Source of the DNA: Lachnospiraceae bacterium
Lineage (GTDB): Bacteria; Bacillota; Clostridia; Lachnospirales; Lachnospiraceae
Direction of reading: 5' to 3'
Assembly (NCBI GenBank): GCA_022797535.1
Contig: JAAWKU010000020.1
Span: 1 to 64,000 of the forward strand
Length of the DNA stretch: 64,000 nucleotides
The notes beneath the pieces are model-generated. The model did not search any database. It was not told the DNA's origin and worked only from the letters and a program-made list of their open reading frames with translations. Each line of letters begins with the position of its first letter. The stretch's first letter is position 1. The translations under genes were made by a program, and so were the position numbers. Positions 41,356-50,300 of the stretch are shown piece after piece.

Positions 41356-42648
41356 TTATATATATGGCAAAAGTTTTATGTAGCTCCAGGTATCCTTCTC
41401 CTTGACAGCCGTCACGCCGTTGCTGGAAAATGGCAGACAATCCTCAAACTGGTATTCCATTCTGATCACATTGCTGGTGTTAATATACCCCCACAAGCCT
41501 CCCTGGCAAACCGCGCCCAGACCGATATTAAAGGATTTGGCCGCCTCGTACTGGGGTTCAATCACCATATTGCCCTGAGCGTCCACAAATCCCCACAACC
41601 CGTTCACGCACACCGCCGCCGGATCACTTCCGGCAAAGGGACAGGCATTGTCAAAGCCCGTCTCTGTAATGCGCAGGCCGTCCCCGTTGACCATGTAATA
41701 TTTACCGTCCTTTTGTACGAAGATCACGCCATTGTTGATACAGGTATTAAATTCATCCCGGAGCACATCATCAAACAGATAGTCCGTGATCATCTCCATA
41801 TCCGCATTGATCAGGGCCCATTTCCCGTCCTTCTTTACCGCCGCCACTCTGTTTTTAAAGTTCGTGGCATCCTCAAAGCGAATCTCCTGGGGCACTGTCA
41901 GGCTGCTGGTCATATAGTCATACCTTCCCTCCAGGGAAAACAGAATCCAGCCGTTGCTCACAAAACTGAGAAAATCCACCGGCAAGTCCGTTCTGGCCAC
42001 TTTGTATCCGGCATCGTTAATCATATACCACTCGTCCTCGTGATAAACCGCCGCATTTTTGCCCATAAAGAAGGAGGCGTCCTCATAGGTCGGCATCATT
42101 GTGTAATTGCCGTTTTGATTGATATAGCCATACAACTCTCCCATCCGCACCCGGGCAGTCTCTCCCAGGAATGGAGTTACCTCGCTGTACCCGCTGCCAA
42201 TGACACGATACATGACACTGCATTCCAGGTAGTACTCCCGGACCCGGTCCGTGGCTATGCCCTTCTCCCTGGCCTCCAGCGCCGTATCCAGTACCATCCG
42301 GTACATCTGCTGGTCGTAATAGTACTCACACAGCGCCTCATAGGCCGCACTCGATTCCGGAAAATAATCCACATAGGCTTTCACCGCCGCCATATAGGGA
42401 TCCGTCCCCAGATCTTTTGCCTGCTTCAGATATTCCTGATAGACGCCCTCATCGCTGGCGTCCAAATGGATTGCCCTGAGATAGTTCTGTACAGCCACAT
42501 AGGGAATTTCTCTGTCCGCATTCTGCCGGGCTACCGCCAGATACCCCGCATATTCTTCCTGATCCGCCGCCTGACCCTTCAGCATCATTACCGTCACCGT
42601 AATTCCTGCCAGCACCAATGCGATTACTGCAATGATCTTGACCTTCAT
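41356..42648 (-). CDS. WG (KWG)-repeat protein with N-terminal TM
   Basis: Repeats such as YGYINQNGNYTMMPTYEDASFF, WALINADMEMITDYLFDDVL, WGFVDAQGNMVIEPQYEAAKSF, WGYINTSNVIRMEYQFEDCLPF. Confidence 0.85.
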   Translation of the reverse strand: MKVKIIAVIALVLAGITVTVMMLKGQAADQEEYAGYLAVARQNADREIPYVAVQNYLRAIHLDASDEGVYQEYLKQAKDLGTDPYMAAVKAYVDYFPESSAAYEALCEYYYDQQMYRMVLDTALEAREKGIATDRVREYYLECSVMYRVIGSGYSEVTPFLGETARVRMGELYGYINQNGNYTMMPTYEDASFFMGKNAAVYHEDEWYMINDAGYKVARTDLPVDFLSFVSNGWILFSLEGRYDYMTSSLTVPQEIRFEDATNFKNRVAAVKKDGKWALINADMEMITDYLFDDVLRDEFNTCINNGVIFVQKDGKYYMVNGDGLRITETGFDNACPFAGSDPAAVCVNGLWGFVDAQGNMVIEPQYEAAKSFNIGLGAVCQGGLWGYINTSNVIRMEYQFEDCLPFSSNGVTAVKEKDTWSYIKLLPYI

Positions 42649-42663
42649 CCCGCTCTGTACCTC

Positions 42664-43329
42664 CTACATCCCTAAAAAAATACACAATGTAAATCCTATC
42701 AAAACAAATGGCGCCATGGGAATCGTGGATTTCCGTTCCACCCTTTTCATCGCCAGCAGTGTTATGGACACGATAGCCATCACCAGCAGGGATATCAGCA
42801 AAATGGAATATGTATTGTTCAGGCCATAGATCAACCCGATCACCAGAAACATTTTGGCGTCTCCCATTCCCAGCGCCGTTTTGGCAATCAGGGCTATAAC
42901 GATCAGCAGACCGCCCCAGATCCCACCGCCCAGCGCAGAAAAGGCCAAAGCCACGCGAATATCCGTATGAAGCAGAAATACTTCAATTCCTATTTCCAGC
43001 AGCCACAGGACCATCCCGGCCAGGATCAGGTGATTGGGGATGATCTTCTCCCGGTAATCCACCCATGCCATGGCCGCAAGCAGGAACATTACCCCAATGT
43101 TGAGATAGCACTGCACCGCTGTGTACTCGTTGCGATACCGCCCGTATGCGCCTGTGACCAATGCCGTCACCAGGATAATCAGCGTGAAAACCAACTCCCG
43201 TTTCCGCAGATCTACTTTAAAAAATGTTTTTATCCTTTTTCCTTCCTTTGGGAGAAAGGTGATGTAAGCATAGGTCAGATAGCCGCCCAGCAGGGCCAGC
43301 AGTATGCCCAGCAAATTAATCCATATCAT
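42664..43329 (-). CDS. A24 prepilin peptidase (TadV/CpaA-like)
   Basis: AWVDYREKIIPNHLILAG and LGMGDAKMFLVIGLIYG, the paired-Asp motifs of A24 peptidases. Confidence 0.88.
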   Translation of the reverse strand: MIWINLLGILLALLGGYLTYAYITFLPKEGKRIKTFFKVDLRKRELVFTLIILVTALVTGAYGRYRNEYTAVQCYLNIGVMFLLAAMAWVDYREKIIPNHLILAGMVLWLLEIGIEVFLLHTDIRVALAFSALGGGIWGGLLIVIALIAKTALGMGDAKMFLVIGLIYGLNNTYSILLISLLVMAIVSITLLAMKRVERKSTIPMAPFVLIGFTLCIFLGM

Positions 43330-44299
43330 CGTTTGCGTCCTCGTCGTTTATTTTTCTGTGTTCTACATGAAGTAGTTTACCTTTCGGTGAGTGCGTATAA
43401 GTTCTCTCCACACTTGCCTGGGACTTCCGAACATTTTTTCCATTGCCGGTGAAATAAAAGCGTGTTACGTTGTTTCCCTTTTCATCTTTGGGAAGTATCT
43501 CCAGCACAGGATCCGTCACTTTCTTCTTCCTTCCATGTAGGGAATGTGCTACTTCATCTATGCCCACACTTCTCCTGAAGTCCCACTGCCGCTTTCGGTT
43601 GGCTGGATTCTCATAATCCCACATATTCTTATAAAGCATTATGCGGATTACATCATTTTCCAGTTCCACATTCTCATGGCAGTTAGTAAATGCCTGCAGC
43701 TTCTGTTTGGAAATGTATTGGTAAAAGTCCCGGCCAAACCACATACAGTGGTAGGAGCCAAACCAGATTCCTGCCTCCACATGTGAATGTCCCGCATTAA
43801 ATTCAATATCAATTATTTCTTCTTTGGGCCTGTTGGGATGCTGGGTTGTCTTTTTTCCTTTTATACTTCCTTCAAAATGGCAATACCAGGAAATACTGTC
43901 CAGATTTTCCAGAAAGTTATCCATCGTAGAACATTTAAACGCAAATACTCCCTGCCCACTGCACATAGTATCTTCTATCATTCTCTCAATACGGGGGTTT
44001 TCCTCCTTAGTGTCTAAGCCGAATATAACCCGGCCATCCTCCTCTTTTACATAGGTAGAAAAATGTTCTTCCTTTGTCTTTATATACAGATCCATTTCTG
44101 CTTTTTCGACCACACTTTCTATCTCTTTCCTGAGTATTTCAGCATTATAGTTCATAAAATTATTGCCGATTGTACTGATGAGCATTTCATTCGGTTCTAT
44201 GATTTTGGCTATCTCCTCCACCCACATCAGCATATACTCTGTAGTGTAATATTCCTGCTTAATAGATAATTTATATAGTACATTGTTCTTCATTCTCAA
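43316..44299 (-). CDS. protein of unknown function between barstar-like and prepilin peptidase genes
   Basis: 327-aa ORF; overlaps prepilin peptidase start by 14 bp; no motif recognised. Confidence 0.7.
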   Translation of the reverse strand: MRMKNNVLYKLSIKQEYYTTEYMLMWVEEIAKIIEPNEMLISTIGNNFMNYNAEILRKEIESVVEKAEMDLYIKTKEEHFSTYVKEEDGRVIFGLDTKEENPRIERMIEDTMCSGQGVFAFKCSTMDNFLENLDSISWYCHFEGSIKGKKTTQHPNRPKEEIIDIEFNAGHSHVEAGIWFGSYHCMWFGRDFYQYISKQKLQAFTNCHENVELENDVIRIMLYKNMWDYENPANRKRQWDFRRSVGIDEVAHSLHGRKKKVTDPVLEILPKDEKGNNVTRFYFTGNGKNVRKSQASVERTYTHSPKGKLLHVEHRKINDEDANDDMD

Positions 44300-44424
44300 A
44301 ACTCCTCTATCTTAATCTCAATTCCTGCTTCCTTTGTATTTTACGACAACATTATCATTAGGACACATTTGCTCAAATTGTTTGATAACCTATTGACAAC
44401 TTGGACAAGGAACTCTTTTCACTA

Positions 44425-44832
44425 CTAAATAACCAGATATACTATAAATGATCTTGGTTTTCCTTCTACTACATGCTCACAAACTTCTGATTCCCACCAA
44501 GGGAATACCAGCTTCTCAAATATATCTACGACAGTTTGCTTTTCGTATTGCTCTTCGCAAAGAAATTCACCGTAGTTTTTTATTACAATTGCTATGTTTT
44601 CTTCTCGAATCCATGTGAGATCACAGATCCAATCCGCATACCCATCATACCCTTCTGATAGAATTGGAAACTGGAATTTGGTCGAAACCTCCGTTAAATA
44701 ATCTGAGAGGACTTTACAATTCTCCCCTTCAATTTCCACACAAAAAATATTTGGATCGTTTCTTAAATTCAACAATATTTTATCAGCATTTTTCTGGCCA
44801 ATGCAAATTATTCTATTTTTCTTTTTTATCAC
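44425..44832 (-). CDS. barstar-like immunity protein
   Basis: VEIEGENCKVLSDYLTEVSTKFQFPILSEGYDGYADWICDLTWIREENIAIVIKNYGEFL resembles barstar (...FPxYYGxNxDALxDxLTxW...); directly downstream of barnase-type toxin. Confidence 0.7.
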   Translation of the reverse strand: MIKKKNRIICIGQKNADKILLNLRNDPNIFCVEIEGENCKVLSDYLTEVSTKFQFPILSEGYDGYADWICDLTWIREENIAIVIKNYGEFLCEEQYEKQTVVDIFEKLVFPWWESEVCEHVVEGKPRSFIVYLVI

Positions 44833-44897
44833 TGTAAATGGTTTGACCCCTTTCCTGATTTTTCAGTTGGTTAAACATTTCTGGATCATTATAGCTC

Positions 44898-46526
44898 TTA
44901 TCTGATCTTCACAAAATCTGGCAAACCATTTAAGCTTGTTCCCTCTCCATAGTGGCTATCTGTATAATATATTGAGCCATCTGATCCTGTAACAAATCTC
45001 TCCCCATCTCTATTATGGCCTGGCTGACGATTATTTACATCCCACTCTTGGTATGTAATTGGGTTGCCATTCGCGTCAATTGTAGGAAGTGCATTATTTT
45101 TATTTAAGTATTGTTTTCCCGCACATGTTCCCGGTGTTTGTCCTGATACGTTCCCCGTCCATCCTGCTTTATCATATTTTTCAAAAATCTGTTGCACATT
45201 TTGAGGTAACGTATCTATTTTAACAGTTGGTATTGCTGGAGTTGGAGTACTGCTGGGAACAGGTGTCGCCGTTGGCGCAGGCGTCGCCGTTGGTGCAGGT
45301 GTCGCCGTTGGTGCAGGTGTCGCCGTTGGTGCAGGTGTCGCCGTTGGCGCAGGCGTCGCCGTTGGTGCAGGTGTCGCCGTTGGTGCAGGTGTCGCCGTTG
45401 GACCAGATGTCATTATCAATAACAGATATGCCGTAACAGCATTTCGCCATTGCTCTTCTGTCCAGTTACTGGTATCATAACTCAGTCGTATATCGTTGAT
45501 AATACTTGGATTGACACTGGCAAGGTACTCCTCCAGACCAGTGTCCTCATCATGCGAGTCGGATTCCTCATCGTCCTCCGATTCTTCTTCATCCTCCCCC
45601 TCTGCCGGTGGCGTTTCTACCGTTTCTCCAGACTGATCTCCGCCGGTGCTTCCCGGACTGACTGCCGGCTGCTTTGCCAGTGCCTGCACATCATCCCCGC
45701 CCAGCCATGCTCTTGCCCTGGTTTCCTTACAGATAACAGCTTCAAAATCCGCCCATTTAAAGAGCTGCATTACCTTCACTTTGTAATACGCAACCAGATG
45801 AATTTCATCTTGATGGTTCTTTTCAAAGATTGTGGAGCGGGTGAAATTCATGCCATCCAGGCCGCCCACCACTCCCAGGCGTTCCAAAGCCGCATTGGCC
45901 TCCGCCTTGTTATCTCCAAAATGTTTCACCATAAGAGATTTGGCCAAAGGCGCCGCGATGACATGGGACTTCAAGGTTTCCAATCCCTGTGAACCCGCCA
46001 CCGCTATAATGCTCTTGAGATATGTCATTGGATTGTCTATCACATCGCCAATCTGAGCCTCCATCTTTTCAATGGAGGCACTCACATTGGCGGCATTGGT
46101 ATCCAGATTCAACAGCGCTGCCTGAACTCCGTCGCTGGTAAGATTTCCTTCCCTGAGACTATTGTTCAAACCGCGAATTTCTGCCTCGCTGGAACTTGCG
46201 GCAGTCCCCAGAGCATTATACAGATCTCCCATTGAAGAGGCCACATTGTTCAGGCTTATGGCATTCTCCTCACCTATTGCCTGGATTTCCTGATCGAACT
46301 TACGAAGCCCGCTGATCTGATAAAAATAGGAATACTGGGTCAGTTCCTTGGTTACCGTATCCATGGCATTGGATACAAGCATCTGCGCTCTGCATATATT
46401 AACAATATTCAATATGGTAAATATCACGAACAGGAAGCCCGTAAAGGATACCACTGCCTCTACCGTGGCGGAGCCCGCCTGACGTTGTCTGATCTTCTGC
46501 AGGATACGGTTTATCATACGCCTCAT
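44898..46526 (-). CDS. TadE-like pseudopilin fused to C-terminal barnase/RNase N1-type toxin domain
   Basis: N-term RQRQAGSATVEAVVSFTGFLFVIFTILNIVNI; C-term LPTIDANGNPITYQEWDVNNRQPGHNRDGERFVTGSDGSIYYTDSHYGEGTSLNGLPDFVKIR aligns to barnase LPGKSGRTWREADINYTSGFRNSDRILYSSDWLIYKTTDHYQTFTKIR. Confidence 0.88.
   Translation of the reverse strand: MRRMINRILQKIRQRQAGSATVEAVVSFTGFLFVIFTILNIVNICRAQMLVSNAMDTVTKELTQYSYFYQISGLRKFDQEIQAIGEENAISLNNVASSMGDLYNALGTAASSSEAEIRGLNNSLREGNLTSDGVQAALLNLDTNAANVSASIEKMEAQIGDVIDNPMTYLKSIIAVAGSQGLETLKSHVIAAPLAKSLMVKHFGDNKAEANAALERLGVVGGLDGMNFTRSTIFEKNHQDEIHLVAYYKVKVMQLFKWADFEAVICKETRARAWLGGDDVQALAKQPAVSPGSTGGDQSGETVETPPAEGEDEEESEDDEESDSHDEDTGLEEYLASVNPSIINDIRLSYDTSNWTEEQWRNAVTAYLLLIMTSGPTATPAPTATPAPTATPAPTATPAPTATPAPTATPAPTATPAPTATPVPSSTPTPAIPTVKIDTLPQNVQQIFEKYDKAGWTGNVSGQTPGTCAGKQYLNKNNALPTIDANGNPITYQEWDVNNRQPGHNRDGERFVTGSDGSIYYTDSHYGEGTSLNGLPDFVKIR
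45262..45405 (-). repeat. 18-bp in-frame repeat encoding PTATPA (8 copies)
   Basis: gtcgccgttggtgcaggt units; minus strand PTATPAPTATPA...PTATPV. Confidence 0.93.
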
Positions 46527-46582
46527 CGTTATTCATCCTCATCTGTCAGTATCTGAATTAAACTACGTCTGGAAAATCTTCG

Positions 46583-47338
46583 TTATTCTCTAATCGTAAT
46601 AGACTCTGCCATCTTTCTGGCATAGGCCTCAATAGTCCCTTCCGGCAACGGGTCCAAACTGGGACTGCTTAAGGAGTCATCCAGCACAATCAATGTAAGA
46701 TATGAGTGTTCCACCTGTTTAGTGTCCACACTATATGCCACAAAATCACACTGTCTGTCCTCTTCTTCATAGGTATAGGTATGTATTCCCGTATACTTAT
46801 ACATGGACAAATCATTGATCGTTACAGGCTCAGCCGTCTCAACTACGAAATCAAAATTATCGTAGCGCCGATTACGATCAGACTTCAAATATCGGCAAAT
46901 CTGTGGTTTGGTTGCTTCAAATGTATCCTCCAGAGATTCTACCAGCAGATTTTCATTCAAATCAATTTCTCCATCTACAAGAACAAATCCAGGACTTGTA
47001 ACAAATACATATGCAGGGTCCAGTTGGTATGCCCATCCAAAAGATGTGGGTTTTAAAGAGGGGTACTCAATATTTATTGCTACTCTCCCGGCATATGTTC
47101 TACCCGCAGTGTATATATCATAGCCAAAAAAGTCCTTCACCCCTTTCCAGTAAGGCAAATCCTCATCAACACTTTCTTCTGAGGTTTCGTTGGACTTCTC
47201 CTCCGTCTCCGGCACAGTCTCCGATTCTGAACTGTTCACCGTACTTTCTGTTCCTTCACTCGAGGCCGGTTGTCCGCATGACACCAGTCCCATTAATAAC
47301 GCGGAAATACACCCCATAAGCAAAACTTTTTTCTTCAT
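46583..47338 (-). CDS. lipoprotein, unknown, within Tad locus
   Basis: MKKKVLLMGCISALLMGLVSCGQ lipobox. Confidence 0.75.
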   Translation of the reverse strand: MKKKVLLMGCISALLMGLVSCGQPASSEGTESTVNSSESETVPETEEKSNETSEESVDEDLPYWKGVKDFFGYDIYTAGRTYAGRVAINIEYPSLKPTSFGWAYQLDPAYVFVTSPGFVLVDGEIDLNENLLVESLEDTFEATKPQICRYLKSDRNRRYDNFDFVVETAEPVTINDLSMYKYTGIHTYTYEEEDRQCDFVAYSVDTKQVEHSYLTLIVLDDSLSSPSLDPLPEGTIEAYARKMAESITIRE

Positions 47339-47360
47339 ACCAATAACTCCTTTCATTAAA

Positions 47361-50300
47361 TTAATATCCAGCAACACCATTGTATGGTATCGTCGCCACT
47401 GCATCTACCTGACTCTTAATGTCTGTTCCCTCTTCGATTAGTAACCTGTTAAAGAAATCCATATTCAAAAACAGCATATCTACTTTGACGCATCCCTCTA
47501 CAGTCAAATAAGTCTTTGCTTCAGCCATAGTGAAATCGCTTTTCCGATTGTGTACAAATAAAAGTTGTCCCTCCTTACCCCCTTCACCATTTGCGTTCTG
47601 CATATTCAGTTGGATCAGATCAGCCGTTCTTTTCAATATTATCTGATCATTGGCACAAACATTTATAAAAAGCATTAACATCAGATAATCCTTGTACCCA
47701 AACTTAATTAAGGATGCTACTTTCGCGGCGTTGGAGACTTTTGTGGTACTTACAGATCCCATATCCGGCTTATCCACATCTTTCAAATATTTATTGGAAA
47801 AGTTATCCATACTGGACGCTACCTTATCCTTAATTGATGTAGTTAATTCCTCACTGGCTTCCGCAATACATTCATTTGCATACTCATTTAATTGATCTGT
47901 AATATCTTCAACCTGTTTTGCCGCTATGGAGTTGACATATTCTTCCAATATATTGACTTCCTCCTGCATCATCTGTATGACATCATATCTTATCTGATTC
48001 ATTTCCCGGCATACGATATCCCCGATATCCACCGATCCTGATGCCCCCGCGTAAGCAGAATTTATCAAGTCATCTATTCTCTGATGTACTCTCCCTAAAA
48101 CTCCGTTATTTCCAATTATGCTGCCTTTGAGCATATCCTGAAGTTCATCCGCAAACGGATTACCTGCATAATTTGCAAATATCCCATTTACTTTAGCATT
48201 CAGTTCATTAAACATGGTATCTACCTTATTTTGCACTTGCGTCTGAGACATGCCTTCCCCATCCAAAGCAACGTAATCCACAAACTGAATACTATTCAAC
48301 ATTTTATCTATTTCACTTTGCAGTTCCGTGTATATACCATCCACTATCTCCTGTCCCTTGTTCTGTGCCGCATTACTGACGGTTTGGGTTAATTGCTCTA
48401 TTGCTCCCTTCAGTTCCTCCGCTGAAGCATCCAGTACTGTGTTCACCCCTTCAGTAACATATGCAACAGCATTGGAAATAGTCGTGTCAACCACATTGGT
48501 TACAACATCTTTCATGAATCCCGCTGCTCCCGATATGCTCATACTCCAGGTATCTTTAGTCTTGACAACTACCACCTTTAATCCCCTGCTCATCATATCC
48601 AGGTCTATGGCGGATTCTGCGGCAGCCAGCGCCAACTGCAGCACTACCTGCACTAACTGGTACGGAACAAATCCCGCCGTCGCCGCCTGTACAGCCAGAC
48701 CCACGGCTCGGGTAGTATTGCGGATCTCACTGTTGGTAAAAGCAAAGATGCTGTTAAAGGCAAAACGTATGGCATAAATGCTTCCCTTAGTATAGGTGAC
48801 ATTTTTAGCCGCTTCTGTATTCCCCCACAGAATGTATTCTACCTCTGCTCCATACAAATAATTATTAGCGCCTGTGATGCTGTAATTGCTGAGTGTTCTC
48901 GCCGTCCCGACATATCTGCTCAGATTCTTATGAGAAGCAATGCCCATCACCTCGGAGTAGTTCTCCAACTCTTCTCCCTTTACAACCATTTCCTGAATCA
49001 TGGTATTATAGGAAAAATTTTCGAAAATATAATCCATGATATAGACATTTTCCAATCCTGTCTCCAGAACCTTTCCCACATTCCCCAGCACAGAACTCAA
49101 ATTCTCATTTTGCTTCCCCAAACTGTTACTTGCATTTACATTACCGTCTTTATCCTCTGTGATAGACATACTGTTCGTACCGCACCCAGTGGGCTTCTGT
49201 GCACGAGAAGGCAAGGAAGCTGGGTTAACAGGCTTCTCTTTAAAGGTATATCCATATGGGTCCGCATTGGAGGCAGGTATTTCTTCTCCCGCTTCCTTAT
49301 CCTCCTTCATCTGAGTCTTTATATCCTGGTATTGCTGCTCCGGGTCTCCTTCCGTGCCATCTGTCACAATTTTCTGCTCCTCAACAGGGAAGTTCTCATT
49401 CAGATACTTTAAAAACTGAATCGGCAATACACCGTCTGTCAAAAAAGTTGCCTTTTGTATCTCCAGCGCGGGAGTGGGCTCTTCCGGATACAGCAGTTCC
49501 AACTGACTCCCCGCATACTCTTCTGTCACAATGTCCGGCAATATGTCTTTTGTGGCTGCCGGTATTGCGCCGAGTATCTGTTCGCTGGTGGCCATGGCGT
49601 CAATTCTTTTAGAACCATACTTATAATGCGAAGCATCTATGATGTATTGGTAAAAATCATTATATTTATCCCCCAGAGTGTGCACATAGGATATCAGTTG
49701 ATCCAAAGAGTCCAGATCATACTGCTTTTCTGTAGCCGCAATATCCGCCTCATTCTGTCTGCTGAATGTGTCAGCGGAATTATTCGTAACATAATCTTGA
49801 TTTACGCTTGACCATTCAATTACTTCCTCCTCATATTTCTTCACAGAGTCTCTAAGTTTATTAAGTCCATCTTCGATATCCCTCAAACTCCCTGTCAGGT
49901 TCTTCATATTCTCCCTGATCTTCAGAGCCTGTGTCTGGATAGCCGTTGCTTCTCTGGTGATTATTTTTCGAGCCGTATCCTGATAGGTCATATACCATTC
50001 CTGGTCTCTCTGGTATGCATTGGAGAATTGCATATACGTGGCTATTACTTCTATATATTTAGCAATATGATTCTCCCGTATACTTTCCAGATGTTTCACT
50101 TCATCTACCAGTATGTTATACTCCTTTTCCAGCTGTTCAAATTCCGCCTGTTTTCCTGCCAGTTCACTTTCCAGTGCGGCAATCTGTCCATCGGAAGGCT
50201 CCGCTGCCTTGGCTCTGTTATAAGCAGCTTCGGCATCACTCTCCTCTGACTCTGCCCTGTTATAAGCCGCCTGAGCCGAATTTACCGCCGCCTCAAGGCG

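Noticed and set aside
45220-45450. ORFs 45220..45450 (-) and 45227..45436 (+) as repeat proteins (NGDTCT / SPLVQV)
   Set aside because: Alternate frames of the PTATPA-coding repeat in the TadE-barnase gene.
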